Assembly (NCBI GenBank): GCA_040904785.1 | Contig: JBBDSV010000072.1 | Coordinates: forward strand, 1-24,335 | Length of the DNA: 24,335 nt | Direction: 5' to 3' | Source: JBBDSV01 sp040904785 | Lineage (GTDB): Bacteria; Actinomycetota; Nitriliruptoria; Nitriliruptorales; Nitriliruptoraceae | In this document: one piece after another, positions 13,993-22,860 of the stretch | Layout of the letters: each line of letters opens with the position of its first letter | Numbering within the stretch: position 1 is the first letter of the stretch | Notes under the pieces: model-generated | The model's input: the letters and a program-made list of their open reading frames with translations, nothing else | Told to the model about the DNA's origin: nothing | Database searches by the model: none | Position numbers and translations under genes: made by a program

Positions 13993-16668
13993 TCATCCAC
14001 CCACTGCCGCCTGCGCCTGTGTCGCCACGACATCGAGCGCATCGTCCAACCTGTTGCCGAGTTTGCCACCGGCCTGCGCCATGTCGCCACGTCCTCCGGC
14101 GCCACCGCCGACGATCTTCGCCGCCGGCTCGAGGATTTCGCGTGCCTCGACCCCGGCATCGACGAGATCACCGGTGACCGCGGCGACGAGTTGCGCCTTG
14201 CCATCATCGGTCACGGTGCCGACGACGACGATCGCCTGTTGGCCGAGCAGCCCGCGGGTCTGCGTGGCCAGCTGTCGCAGATCGTCCATCTGGTGACCGT
14301 CGAGTCGGACAACGACTGTCGCAACACCATCGATGCGGTCGGCGCGATCGGCCAGCCGTTGTGCGTGCTGGGACAATTCGACCGCCCGCGCCTTCGCGAC
14401 TTCCTTCTCGGCGACCCGCAGACGGTCGATCATCGACTCGACGCGGGCGACAAGCGTGTCCGTGGGCGCGTCGATGAGCCGGGAGAGCTCCTCGGCGACC
14501 ATGCGCTCTCGCGACAGGTACGACCACGCGTCCTCACCCGTGAGTGCCTCAACGCGGCGCGTGTTGGATCCGATCGACTCTTCACGCACGATGACGATCG
14601 TCCCGATCTTCGCGCCCGAGGGCACGTGGGTTCCCCCGCACAACTCGCGAGAGAATTCCCCGATCGTGACGACGCGGACGACGTCTCCGTACTTGTCGCC
14701 GAAGTTCGCCACGGCCCCGGACTGCTTGGCTTCGTCGAGCGGCATCACTTCCGTCGTCACGTGTGGGTCACGCAGCACCCGCGCGTTGATCGTCGCCTCG
14801 ACCTCCGCGAGCCGGTCGCGCGAGATCGATTCGAAGTGTGGGAAGTCGAAACGCAGACGACCGGGCTGCACCAGCGAACCCGCCTGCTGCGCGTGCTCGC
14901 CGAGCGCCTCCTTGATCGTCGCATGCAGGATGTGGGTCGCCGAGTGACTCCGCGCCGTGGCGACACGCCGCGCCCCATCAACCCGTGCGTGCGCTGACTG
15001 GCCCGGTCTGACCTCGCCCGCGACGACGCGTGCGCGATGCACGATCAGTCCGGCGAGCACTTCCTGGGTGTCGACGACCTCAAGTCGCCCGCTGTCGGTC
15101 TCGATGATGCCCGCATCACCGATCTGGCCACCACCTTCGGCATAGAACGGGGTCCGACCGAGCACGATCTCGACGTCGTCACCTTCGCTGGCGACATCGC
15201 CGAGCCCGGCAGGCGTGACGATCGCCCCCACATTGGCCTCGAGATCGAGCGTGTCGTAACCGATGAACTTGGTTGTCCCGACCTGCGTCGCCGCAGCCCG
15301 GTAGTGCTCGGCAGGGATGGGGCCATCGCCACGCTTGGCACCCGCACGCGCACGTTCCCGTTGCGCGCCCATCAGTTCGTCGAAGCCGACGCGGTCCAGG
15401 TCGTATCCGGCGTCGGCGACAATCTCGGCAGTCAGATCAATCGGGAAACCGTACGTGTCGTGGAGCTCGAACGCCGCAGGCGCGGGAAACGCGCGTGTCT
15501 CTTCGCCTTCAAGGTCTGCAAGCACCGCCTCCACACGCTGCAGGCCCTGGCGAATCCGCTGAGCGAAATCGACCTCTTCGGCCCCGGCAACCCGGGTGAT
15601 CAGCTCGCGTTGCCGTTCGAGGTCCGGGTAACTCGCGGCGAACTTCTCGATCACGCGCTCCATCATGGGCACGATGACGGGCCGGCCACCTCCGACGTCG
15701 ACGCCGAGTAGTTGCGCGTGCCGCACAGCGCGCCGCAACAGGCGCCGCAGGACGTATCCCCGGCCTTCTTTCGCCGGAAGCACACCATCGCCGATAAGAA
15801 ACGCCGCCGCACGCGCGTGCTCGGCAAGCACGCGCAGACTCACGTCGCACTCTTCGTCGTCGCCGTAGGTCACTCCGGTCAGTTCTTCAGCGCGATCCAG
15901 CAATGGAGCGAACAGGTCGGTGAGGAAGACGTTGTCGACCCCCTGCAACAGCATCGCCATGCGCTCGAGACCGAGTCCAGTATCGACGTTGGTGTTCGGC
16001 AGCGCGCCCTGGACGACCCCGTCAGCGTCCTGCAGAGACTGCATGAACACGAGGTTGTAGTACTCGAGGTAACGCTCGCCGTTGACGACCGGTCCGCCGG
16101 CCTCACCCCATTCGGGGCCGCGGTCGTAGTTGAGTTCGGTGCACGGTCCGCAGGGTCCCGCGCCGCCGGTTGACCAGAAGTTGTCGGAGGCATCCGGACG
16201 GCTGGCGTCGTCAGGAATCCCCACGCGCTGGATGCGCGCTTCCGAGATGTCGGTCTCTTCGAGCCAGAAGCGCACCGACTCGTCGTCGTCGGCGAACACA
16301 GTGACCCAGATGCGTTCGGGATCCAGACCGAAGCCGTCGACGGACAGTTCCCAGGCCCATCGGATCGCTTCGCGCTTGAAATAGTCCCCGAACGAGAAGT
16401 TGCCCAGCATCTCGAAGAACGACAGGTGGCGCGTCGTGCGGCCGACGTTCTCGATGTCGTTGGTGCGCACACACTTCTGGTAGCTGACCGCACGCGTGAC
16501 CGGCGGTGTGGCTTCACCGGTGAAATAGGGCTTGAACGGCACCATGCCGGCGATCGTGAGCAGCAGGCTCGGGTCATTTGGGATCAGTGGTGCCGAGTCA
16601 TAACGACGGTGGCCCTGCGCCTCGTAGAAGCCAAGGAACGTCTCACGGATCGCCAACGAGTCCACCAT
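13993..16668 (-). CDS. alaS: Alanyl-tRNA synthetase
   Basis: An 891-residue class II synthetase that charges tRNA-Ala, of full bacterial length. The class II motif 2 region is at 77-98 (RTTRHLSFFEMLGNFSFGDY). The editing domain zinc ligands H575 and H579 (HSATH) and C677 and H681 (CGGTH) are all present, so mischarged Ser and Gly should be cleared. The C-terminal C-Ala domain ends with the glycine-rich GGGAGGRGDMAQAGGK stretch (854-869). The ATG at 16668 has AAGGA a few bases upstream. Only 41 bases separate it from the preceding small gene, too little for a T-box or other long leader. Confidence 0.98.
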   Translation of the reverse strand: MVDSLAIRETFLGFYEAQGHRRYDSAPLIPNDPSLLLTIAGMVPFKPYFTGEATPPVTRAVSYQKCVRTNDIENVGRTTRHLSFFEMLGNFSFGDYFKREAIRWAWELSVDGFGLDPERIWVTVFADDDESVRFWLEETDISEARIQRVGIPDDASRPDASDNFWSTGGAGPCGPCTELNYDRGPEWGEAGGPVVNGERYLEYYNLVFMQSLQDADGVVQGALPNTNVDTGLGLERMAMLLQGVDNVFLTDLFAPLLDRAEELTGVTYGDDEECDVSLRVLAEHARAAAFLIGDGVLPAKEGRGYVLRRLLRRAVRHAQLLGVDVGGGRPVIVPMMERVIEKFAASYPDLERQRELITRVAGAEEVDFAQRIRQGLQRVEAVLADLEGEETRAFPAPAAFELHDTYGFPIDLTAEIVADAGYDLDRVGFDELMGAQRERARAGAKRGDGPIPAEHYRAAATQVGTTKFIGYDTLDLEANVGAIVTPAGLGDVASEGDDVEIVLGRTPFYAEGGGQIGDAGIIETDSGRLEVVDTQEVLAGLIVHRARVVAGEVRPGQSAHARVDGARRVATARSHSATHILHATIKEALGEHAQQAGSLVQPGRLRFDFPHFESISRDRLAEVEATINARVLRDPHVTTEVMPLDEAKQSGAVANFGDKYGDVVRVVTIGEFSRELCGGTHVPSGAKIGTIVIVREESIGSNTRRVEALTGEDAWSYLSRERMVAEELSRLIDAPTDTLVARVESMIDRLRVAEKEVAKARAVELSQHAQRLADRADRIDGVATVVVRLDGHQMDDLRQLATQTRGLLGQQAIVVVGTVTDDGKAQLVAAVTGDLVDAGVEAREILEPAAKIVGGGAGGRGDMAQAGGKLGNRLDDALDVVATQAQAAVGG

Positions 16669-16709
16669 CAGTCCTTCAACATTGCAGCCGACAACGCCAA
16701 CTCGCGGCC

Positions 16710-16958
16710 TCAGCCCGTGCGTGGCGGCCGCCGCGGCAGATCAGGCACCGCGTATCGTTCGCGCAACTCCGCCTCGCGTGCCGCGGCGAGCCGACGCGTC
16801 TCCTCCCGCAGACCACGCACCTGGGAGCGCACGCGGGCGGTCACGTCGCTGGGTCCGGCGCCGACGACGCGTGCGGCACCGTCGAATCGCCGCACAATCG
16901 ATGCCCCGAGCATCACGCCGGCTCCGAGGCCGACGGCAAGGCTGAACAGGCGCCTCAC
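16710..16958 (-). CDS. Small membrane-anchored protein upstream of alaS
   Basis: An 82-residue protein with one glycine-rich hydrophobic segment near the N-terminus (about 4-22), then a charged, probably helical region rich in Arg and Glu, and a Pro/Arg tail. I do not recognise a domain with certainty. Position between a DUF948 protein and alaS matches small membrane proteins (DUF6167-like) that accompany alaS in many actinobacteria. The GTG at 16958 has GAGGTGA 6 bases upstream, which supports it as real. Its function is unknown. Confidence 0.65.
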   Translation of the reverse strand: MRRLFSLAVGLGAGVMLGASIVRRFDGAARVVGAGPSDVTARVRSQVRGLREETRRLAAAREAELRERYAVPDLPRRPPRTG

Positions 16959-16998
16959 GACGACTCACCTCGCCGTCCGACGACGGTCCGCACAACGC

Positions 16999-17352
16999 TC
17001 ACGCGTCACCACGCTTCCGCGACGCACGCGCTGCACCGGTGACGAACGCGGCAGCCTTGATCAGCGGATTCGACACGGTCGTATGCACGACACCGACGAG
17101 TTTGTCGGCGGTCGCCGTAATCGACTGCACACCCGCCATGATGGTGTCGACGCGGGCCAATTCCACGTTGACGCCCGACACCGTCTCGTTGACCCCACGC
17201 AGGATCGGCACGGTCTCGTCGGTCACCGTCTTGATCGTCTTGACGCTTTCATCGAGCACCCGCATCGCACGCGTGATGAAGACGCACAGCACGACGACGA
17301 GCACCCCCCAGAAGATCGCTGCTGAGACAACTGCCCAGTCTCTCACGGTCAT
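16999..17352 (-). CDS. DUF948-family membrane protein
   Basis: A 117-residue protein with one N-terminal membrane segment (about 6-27). A long helical stretch follows with heptad-like spacing and repeated VNETV, VDTIM and ITATADK elements, as in DUF948 proteins resembling parts of methyl-accepting proteins. It ends in a basic tail (RASRKRGDA). The family function is unknown; a cell-envelope or scaffold role is often assumed. The ATG overlaps the rarA stop by 4 bases (ATGA, 17349-17352), and 40 bases separate it from the next small membrane gene, so they probably form one unit. Confidence 0.85.
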   Translation of the reverse strand: MTVRDWAVVSAAIFWGVLVVVLCVFITRAMRVLDESVKTIKTVTDETVPILRGVNETVSGVNVELARVDTIMAGVQSITATADKLVGVVHTTVSNPLIKAAAFVTGAARASRKRGDA

Positions 17353-18749
17353 GACGTGCCTTCCTCGTCAGCTCGCTCATCTGGTGTGCGGCGCGCCTTC
17401 ACGGCGCGCGCCCGCAACTCGGCGACACGTGTGGCGATCGCGCCCTCGTGCCCGTGCGGACTCGGCGTGTAGATCCGCGTGCCCTCGAGCGACGCCGGAA
17501 GGTACGTCTGCGCCGCAGCGAACCCGTCTGGCTCATCGTGAGGATACTGGTAGCCGGCACCGTGCCCGAGATCGGCCGCACCACGGTAGTGACTGTCGCG
17601 CAGATGTGCCGGAACATCTGCGTTGCCCGTACGCGCAACCACACCCAGTCCCGCCGACAAGGCACGCGCGACGCTGTTGGACTTCGGCGCCGTCGCGAGC
17701 CCGAGCGCTGCGTGGACCAACGCGTAGCGTGCCTCCGGCAAGCCGACGCGGTCGAGCGCCTCGAATGCGGCGACCGCGAGCGGCAGCGCCTGACGATCAG
17801 CCAGTCCGACGTCTTCAGAGGCGAAGATCACCATCCGCCGGGCGAGGAAACGCGGGTCCTCCCCTGACTCGAGCATGCGCAACAACCAGTAGACGGCGGC
17901 ATCGGGATCGGATCCACGCAGTGACTTGATGAAGGCGGACACTTGGTCGTAGTGCCCATCGGCCGACTTGTCGTATCGGAACGTGCGCATCGCGTCTTCA
18001 ACATCACCACGTGTGAGCGCTACCGCCGCCGACGGATCGCTGCCTGATGCTGCACTCACGGCGACCTCGAGGGTTCGCAGCGCCACACGCGCATCGCCGT
18101 CGGCAACCGCCAACAGATGTTCCACCGCGGCATCGTCGAGCGTGACGCGACCGCAATACCCGCGCTCGCGGTCGGTGCATGCATGCTCGATCACGGCCCG
18201 CACCTCCTCATCGGTCAGCGGTTCGAGTCGCAACAACTGGCACCGGGACAACAACGGCGCGTTGAGCTCGAAATACGGGTTCTCGGTGGTGGCGCCGACG
18301 AGCGTGACCCATCCCGCTTCGACCCCGGGCAGCAGCGCGTCCTGCTGACTCTTGGTAAACCGATGGATCTCATCGATGAACAAGACGGTGCCGCGATCAC
18401 GCAGCTCGCGCCGTGCCCGGCCTTCGTCGATAATCCGGCGCACATCTTTGACACCTGCGCTGACGGCCGACAGTTCGGTGAACACCGCGTCGACCTGCGC
18501 CGCGATGACATGCGCCAGCGATGTCTTGCCGACACCGGGCGGACCCCACAGGATGAGCGAGGACAATGCTCCCTGCTGCAACATGCGGCGAAGCGGCTTG
18601 TCCGGACCCAGCACGTGCTGCTGGCCGACGAGTTCGTCGAGCGACGCAGGCCGCATCCGCGCCGCCAGCGGCGCACCAGCATGCGACACACCGGTCGAGC
18701 GCCGGGAGTCGAGGACCGGGTCCGCCGCAAAAAGTTCGCTGTCAGCCAC
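17349..18749 (-). CDS. rarA: Replication-associated recombination protein A (RarA/MgsA), AAA+ ATPase
   Basis: A 466-residue clamp-loader-like AAA+ ATPase acting at stalled replication forks. Walker A is GPPGVGKTS (69-77), Walker B ends in D126-E127 (LFIDEIHRF), sensor 1 is GATTENPYFELN (152-163), and the arginine finger is R169 in LLSRC. The C-terminal MgsA/RarA oligomerisation region is complete, with ASEDVGLAD and an ending rich in HGHEG. The GTG start lacks a Shine-Dalgarno sequence and is preceded by a TACGGT hexamer, suggesting a leaderless transcript. It follows aspS by 39 bases and overlaps the DUF948 gene. Confidence 0.96.
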   Translation of the reverse strand: MADSELFAADPVLDSRRSTGVSHAGAPLAARMRPASLDELVGQQHVLGPDKPLRRMLQQGALSSLILWGPPGVGKTSLAHVIAAQVDAVFTELSAVSAGVKDVRRIIDEGRARRELRDRGTVLFIDEIHRFTKSQQDALLPGVEAGWVTLVGATTENPYFELNAPLLSRCQLLRLEPLTDEEVRAVIEHACTDRERGYCGRVTLDDAAVEHLLAVADGDARVALRTLEVAVSAASGSDPSAAVALTRGDVEDAMRTFRYDKSADGHYDQVSAFIKSLRGSDPDAAVYWLLRMLESGEDPRFLARRMVIFASEDVGLADRQALPLAVAAFEALDRVGLPEARYALVHAALGLATAPKSNSVARALSAGLGVVARTGNADVPAHLRDSHYRGAADLGHGAGYQYPHDEPDGFAAAQTYLPASLEGTRIYTPSPHGHEGAIATRVAELRARAVKARRTPDERADEEGTS

Positions 18750-18755
18750 GCCGGC

Positions 18756-18761
18756 ACCGTA
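18756..18761 (-). promoter_or_regulatory. Possible -10 box for leaderless rarA transcription
   Basis: TACGGT on the - strand ends 6 bases before the rarA GTG, the spacing of a leaderless start. No convincing -35 hexamer was found upstream. It is suggested mainly because rarA has no Shine-Dalgarno sequence. Confidence 0.3.
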
Positions 18762-18788
18762 GCGCGAGAACCCCGGCCGGCCGACACG

Positions 18789-20612
18789 TCATGCCGACGG
18801 GCGCGGGGCCTCACGCAGCCCGAGCTCGCCGAGCGCGGCGGGGTCGTAGGTCGATGGGGCATCGGTCAACAGGCAGGCACCCGACTGCGTCTTGGGAAAC
18901 GCGATGACGTCCCGGATGGTGTCGGCGCCGGTCAGGAGCATCACCAACCGGTCGATGCCCGGCGCGATCCCGCAGTGCGGGGGAACGCCGTAGGCGAATC
19001 CGCGCAGCAGGAACCCGAATTTCTCCTCGGCGTCCTCATCGGAGATGCCCAGGAAGCGGAATACGCGTCGCTGCACGTCCGCGTCGTGGATACGGACGGA
19101 TCCGGAGGCCAGCTCAACGCCGTTGAGGACGATGTCATAGGCACGCGCGGTTGCCACCTCCGGGCAGTCCTCGAAGTTGTCGACGAACTCGTCCGCCGGT
19201 GCGGTGAACGGATGGTGATTCGGCACCCATCCGTGTGCGGTGGCAGCGGTCGGATCATCGGATTCGGCCGCCGGGTCGAACATCGGCGGTGCGACGATCC
19301 ACACGAAGCGCCATGCGTCGCCATCGATCCAACCACGCGACTTCGCGAGCTCAACGCGCAGCGCGCCGAGCAGCGTCTGCGCGAACCGTGTCGGTCCCGC
19401 ACCGAAGAAGATCGCGTCGCCCGGACCGACACCGGTCGCCGAAAGAACTCCGGCGACCTCCTCGTCGGTCATGAACTTCGTCAGCGGACTTCTCAACGTC
19501 GTGCCGGCGCCATCGGCTTCGACGACACCCCACGCCAGACCCTTCGCGCCACGGCGCTTCGCCCACTCCGTCCACTCGTCGAACTCGCGGCGCGCCATGG
19601 TCCCGCCCCCGGGAACCGGAAGCGCGATCACCGCACCTCCCGCATCGAGCACCGACGCGAACACGCCGACGCCGGTGCCGGCGAACACCGCGCCGAGGTC
19701 ACACAGCTCGACACCGAAACGCAGGTCGGGCTTGTCCGAACCGAACCGCTCCATCGCCTCGGCATACGTCATGCGAGGAAACGGCATGTCCAACGTGACC
19801 CCGAGAACCTCGGCGAAGATCTCCGCGAACATCTCCTCCATGAGCGCGTAGACGTCCTCCTCGTCACCGAACGACAACTCGAGGTCGAGCTGGGTGAACT
19901 CGGGCTGCCGGTCTGCGCGCAGGTTCTCGTCACGGAAGCAGCGCGCGATCTGGTAGTAGCGCTCCACACCGGCGACCATGAGCAACTGCTTGAACAACTG
20001 CGGCGACTGGGGCAGTGCGTAGGTCGTTCCCGGCTGGAGTCGTGACGGCACCAGAAAGTCTCGCGCCCCCTCCGGCGTCGCGCGGGTCAACTGTGGCGTC
20101 TCGACGTCGAGGAAGCCATGCCGCTCCATCACCCGGCGGATGATGCTCACGGTCTTCGACCGGACTGCAAGATTGCGCGCCATGTGCGGCCGGCGCAGGT
20201 CGACGTAGCGATGCCGAAGCCGAAGCTCCTCTGACACGTCGAGGTCCTCAGCCACCGGGAACGGAGGCGTCTGCGCCTCTGCCAGCACCTCGATCGACGA
20301 TGCTGCGACCTCGATCGCGCCGGTCGCGATGCGGTCGTTGACCATGCCTTCAGGACGCTGACGGACGACACCCACGATGCGCACGACCCATTCGGGGCGA
20401 ACACGGTGCGCAGCTTCGAGCGCCGATGATTCCTCGGGGTCGGCGACGACCTGCACGATCCCCGATCGATCGCGCAGATCGAGGAATGCGACACCGCCAT
20501 GGTCACGGCGGGTGTCGATCCACCCGGCGAGCTCGACGGTTGCGCCGACGTCGTCCACCCCGAGGGTGCCTGCGCCGTGCGTGCGCAGAGCGCCGTAAGC
20601 CGAAATCGTCAC
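18789..20612 (-). CDS. aspS: Aspartyl-tRNA synthetase, probably non-discriminating
   Basis: A 607-residue class IIb synthetase with an N-terminal OB-fold anticodon-binding domain, catalytic core, central bacterial insertion (GAD) domain and motif 3 (GIAPGIDRLVMLL). The QSPQ loop and motif 2 (FRDENLRADRQPEFTQLD) are intact. The OB fold carries RRDHGG with His38, the residue found in enzymes that charge both tRNA-Asp and tRNA-Asn; discriminating enzymes such as that of E. coli have Leu there. If so, the cell makes Asn-tRNA through GatCAB. The GTG at 20612 is chosen because AAGGA (20621-20625) lies 8 bases upstream; an in-frame GTG at 20654 would add 14 charged residues with no clear site. Confidence 0.96.
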   Translation of the reverse strand: MTISAYGALRTHGAGTLGVDDVGATVELAGWIDTRRDHGGVAFLDLRDRSGIVQVVADPEESSALEAAHRVRPEWVVRIVGVVRQRPEGMVNDRIATGAIEVAASSIEVLAEAQTPPFPVAEDLDVSEELRLRHRYVDLRRPHMARNLAVRSKTVSIIRRVMERHGFLDVETPQLTRATPEGARDFLVPSRLQPGTTYALPQSPQLFKQLLMVAGVERYYQIARCFRDENLRADRQPEFTQLDLELSFGDEEDVYALMEEMFAEIFAEVLGVTLDMPFPRMTYAEAMERFGSDKPDLRFGVELCDLGAVFAGTGVGVFASVLDAGGAVIALPVPGGGTMARREFDEWTEWAKRRGAKGLAWGVVEADGAGTTLRSPLTKFMTDEEVAGVLSATGVGPGDAIFFGAGPTRFAQTLLGALRVELAKSRGWIDGDAWRFVWIVAPPMFDPAAESDDPTAATAHGWVPNHHPFTAPADEFVDNFEDCPEVATARAYDIVLNGVELASGSVRIHDADVQRRVFRFLGISDEDAEEKFGFLLRGFAYGVPPHCGIAPGIDRLVMLLTGADTIRDVIAFPKTQSGACLLTDAPSTYDPAALGELGLREAPRPSA

Positions 20613-20620
20613 ATCGTCAT

Positions 20621-20625
20621 CCTTG
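20621..20625 (-). promoter_or_regulatory. Shine-Dalgarno sequence deciding the aspS start
   Basis: AAGGA on the - strand lies 8 bases before the GTG at 20612. It would fall within the coding sequence if the upstream GTG at 20654 were used, so the shorter protein is preferred. Confidence 0.6.
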
Positions 20626-20672
20626 TCGGCGTCTGATGGCGAGGGTCGCCACACGCCACGAAACAGCGGGAC

Positions 20673-21977
20673 TCACGCAAGCAGTCCGCGGAGCGTCTTG
20701 ATGAGGTCGTCGCGCACCACCGTCTGCTGCTCGCCCGAAGCGAGCACCTTGCAGGAGACCGTACCGGCCTGCACTTCGTCGCGACCAACGATGAGCGCCA
20801 CCTGGGCGTTGCGACGGTCCGCATACTTCAGCTGCTTGCCCAGCCGACCGGTGCCGGCGAAGACATCGACCGTGATCCCGGCGCGCCTGACCTCAGCTGC
20901 CAGTACAAGCATCTCACGCGCATCGCCCTCATCAACGATCGTCACCACGACCTGGGGCCCGGCTGCGGCCGGAACATCGGCGCGTGACTCGAGTAGCAGC
21001 AGAATCCGCTCCAGTCCCAGCGATCCCCCGGTCGCGGCGACATCCTGCTGCTGGAACATGCCGATGAGCCCGTCGTAGCGTCCACCCGCAGCGATCGTGG
21101 CGTCGAGGTCGTCGTGAACGACCTCGAACACCGCCCCGGTGTAGTAGCTCAACCCTCGCGCGAGCACGGGCGCATGGACGACCTGTCCCCCGGACACGTC
21201 GCCGACGAGGTCCTGCAAGGCCCCCAACTCACCGAGCGCGGCGTGCCCCGCGGGCGTCGCCGCGATCCGTTCGACGAGGGCGTCTGAGCCGGCGGCAAGG
21301 TCGGCTTCGAGCGCCGCGACCGCCACATCGGGGATCTCCCGCTGGCGCAATTCGTCGGCGACCCCAGCCACGCCGACCTTGGCAAGCTTGTCGAGTGCGA
21401 CGAGTGCGTCGGCCTCGCGTTCGCTGCCGATCCCATACGCCTCGATCATCGCGCGCAGCGCCGCGCGGTGATTGAGCTGCACCGTGTAACCCTCGATCCC
21501 GAGTGCGGCAAGCGCATCGGTGACCGCGTGGATAGTTGCCGCATCGGCAGTCAGCGACGTCGATCCGACGGTGTCGAGGTCACACTGGATGAACTCACGG
21601 AATCGGCCCTTGCCCGGGCGATCCGCACGCCACACGGGAGCGATCTGATAGCGCTTGAACGGCGTCGGCAGCTGTGAGCCGTAACGCGCCGCGACGCGTG
21701 CGAGCGGAACAGTGAGGTCGTAACGCAGCGCGAGGTCGGCCTGGCCGGACGACTCGTGCTCGCCGCGGCGGAGAATCTTGAAGATGAGCTGATCCCCCTC
21801 CTCGCCGTACTTGCCGGTCAACACGTCCAACCGCTCGAACGCCGGCGTGTCGAGCGGGTCAAATCCGTGTCGGCGGAACACCTCCCCGATCGTCGCGAAT
21901 GCCCACTGCCGCAACGCCATGTCGGCCGGCAGGAAATCACGCGTCCCTGACGGCGGGTTCGCGTCGATCGTCGCCAC
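20673..21977 (-). CDS. hisS: Histidyl-tRNA synthetase
   Basis: A 434-residue class II synthetase charging tRNA-His. The N-terminus has the family motif PSGTRDFLP (9-17). Motif 2 spans about 117-135 (RADRPGKGRFREFIQCD) and motif 3 is GGSLGLERI (317-325). The histidine-binding motif reads ARGLSYYTG (273-281), with Ser where many bacterial enzymes have Asp (RGLDYYT). The C-terminal anticodon-binding domain is complete. The GTG at 21977 has GAGG about 6 bases upstream. It lies 60 bases before aspS and 44 bases after the MBL gene, the usual actinobacterial order. Confidence 0.97.
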   Translation of the reverse strand: MATIDANPPSGTRDFLPADMALRQWAFATIGEVFRRHGFDPLDTPAFERLDVLTGKYGEEGDQLIFKILRRGEHESSGQADLALRYDLTVPLARVAARYGSQLPTPFKRYQIAPVWRADRPGKGRFREFIQCDLDTVGSTSLTADAATIHAVTDALAALGIEGYTVQLNHRAALRAMIEAYGIGSEREADALVALDKLAKVGVAGVADELRQREIPDVAVAALEADLAAGSDALVERIAATPAGHAALGELGALQDLVGDVSGGQVVHAPVLARGLSYYTGAVFEVVHDDLDATIAAGGRYDGLIGMFQQQDVAATGGSLGLERILLLLESRADVPAAAGPQVVVTIVDEGDAREMLVLAAEVRRAGITVDVFAGTGRLGKQLKYADRRNAQVALIVGRDEVQAGTVSCKVLASGEQQTVVRDDLIKTLRGLLA

Positions 21978-22021
21978 CTGTGCCTCGATTGTTCGTCTCT
22001 GCCTGCCCGGCGGGGCGCCGT

Positions 22022-22789
22022 TCAGCTCGTCCGGGTTCGCGCCTCGGCCAGATACGGGTTGGTGGCGCGTTCCGTTGCCACCGTGGTCGTCGGGCCATGC
22101 CCCGGCAGCACGAGTGTGTCGTCGTCCAGCGTGAGCACCTCACGCGCCAGGGACCGCAACATCTCAACCGTTGACCCGCGCACGAGATCGGTCCGGCCGA
22201 TGGCTCCGGCGAACAGTAGATCACCGGAAAGCAGCACGCCGTCGTGCCCCACACCGTCGAAGGCTGCCGGATCATCGCCGTGAGCGGCCGACACGTCGAA
22301 CGCCAGCTGCATGCGTGCCGCGCCCGTAATGCGGTAGGTGACATGGCCGGGCGTGTGGCCCGGTGTGTGGGCGACGCGAAAGTCCGTTGATGCGAGCGTC
22401 ACCGTCTGACCGTCGACGACCGTCTCCAGCACGTCGTCGTCGGGAGTCCACGACAGTCCGAACTCTGCGGCGAGCACGTCGAAGGGGGCACCGAATGCTG
22501 CCGCGGGGTTGTCCCACAGCCAGCGATCGTCCGCATGGAGCAGCACCGGCACGTCGAACTGCCGGGCGAGCGCTGGGACCGCCCAGAGATGATCGAGATG
22601 CCCGTGCGTGAGCAGGATCGCCTCGGGCGTCACCGCCAGGCGGTCGAGCAGCGGTGGAACTGCCGTCGCCCCGTGCTCACCGGGATCGACGATCACCGCA
22701 CGTGCGGTTGCCCAATCACCGATGACGTAGCAGTTCGTCTGCCATCGGCCCAGTGTGGTGCTGCAGATGAATCGGTCGTCGGCGGCCAC
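22022..22789 (-). CDS. MBL-fold metallo-hydrolase, glyoxalase II-like
   Basis: A 255-residue metallo-beta-lactamase-fold hydrolase. The dinuclear metal site is complete: H62, H64, D66 and H67 in THGHLDH, H145 in HTPGHTPG, D190 in SGDLLF and H231 in LPGHGP. No signal peptide is seen, so it is cytosolic. The family includes hydroxyacylglutathione hydrolases and other thioester hydrolases, and the natural substrate cannot be told from sequence. Position between rel and hisS is conserved across actinobacteria. The GTG start has AAGG about 6 bases upstream. The 71-base gap before it contains a TAGCCT hexamer but no convincing promoter. Confidence 0.92.
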   Translation of the reverse strand: MAADDRFICSTTLGRWQTNCYVIGDWATARAVIVDPGEHGATAVPPLLDRLAVTPEAILLTHGHLDHLWAVPALARQFDVPVLLHADDRWLWDNPAAAFGAPFDVLAAEFGLSWTPDDDVLETVVDGQTVTLASTDFRVAHTPGHTPGHVTYRITGAARMQLAFDVSAAHGDDPAAFDGVGHDGVLLSGDLLFAGAIGRTDLVRGSTVEMLRSLAREVLTLDDDTLVLPGHGPTTTVATERATNPYLAEARTRTS

Positions 22790-22860
22790 GTTCGCCTTGC
22801 GTCGTCGTCGGCCGCGAGGCTACCGATCGACCGCGATCGTCTCCGCGAGTGCAGTGACGC

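Noticed and set aside
16669..16709. T-box or other leader upstream of alaS
   Set aside because: Only 41 bases lie between the genes, with no space for a T-box and no matching elements.
18117..20045. Open + strand frame of 642 codons opposite rarA and aspS
   Set aside because: It is antisense to two genes with complete catalytic motifs, spans their junction and has the Arg/His-rich composition of a high-GC shadow frame.
20638..20650. Hairpin GGCGA-GGG-TCGCC between hisS and aspS as a terminator
   Set aside because: Only a 5-base stem and no T-run on either side; it lies in a short intra-operon gap.
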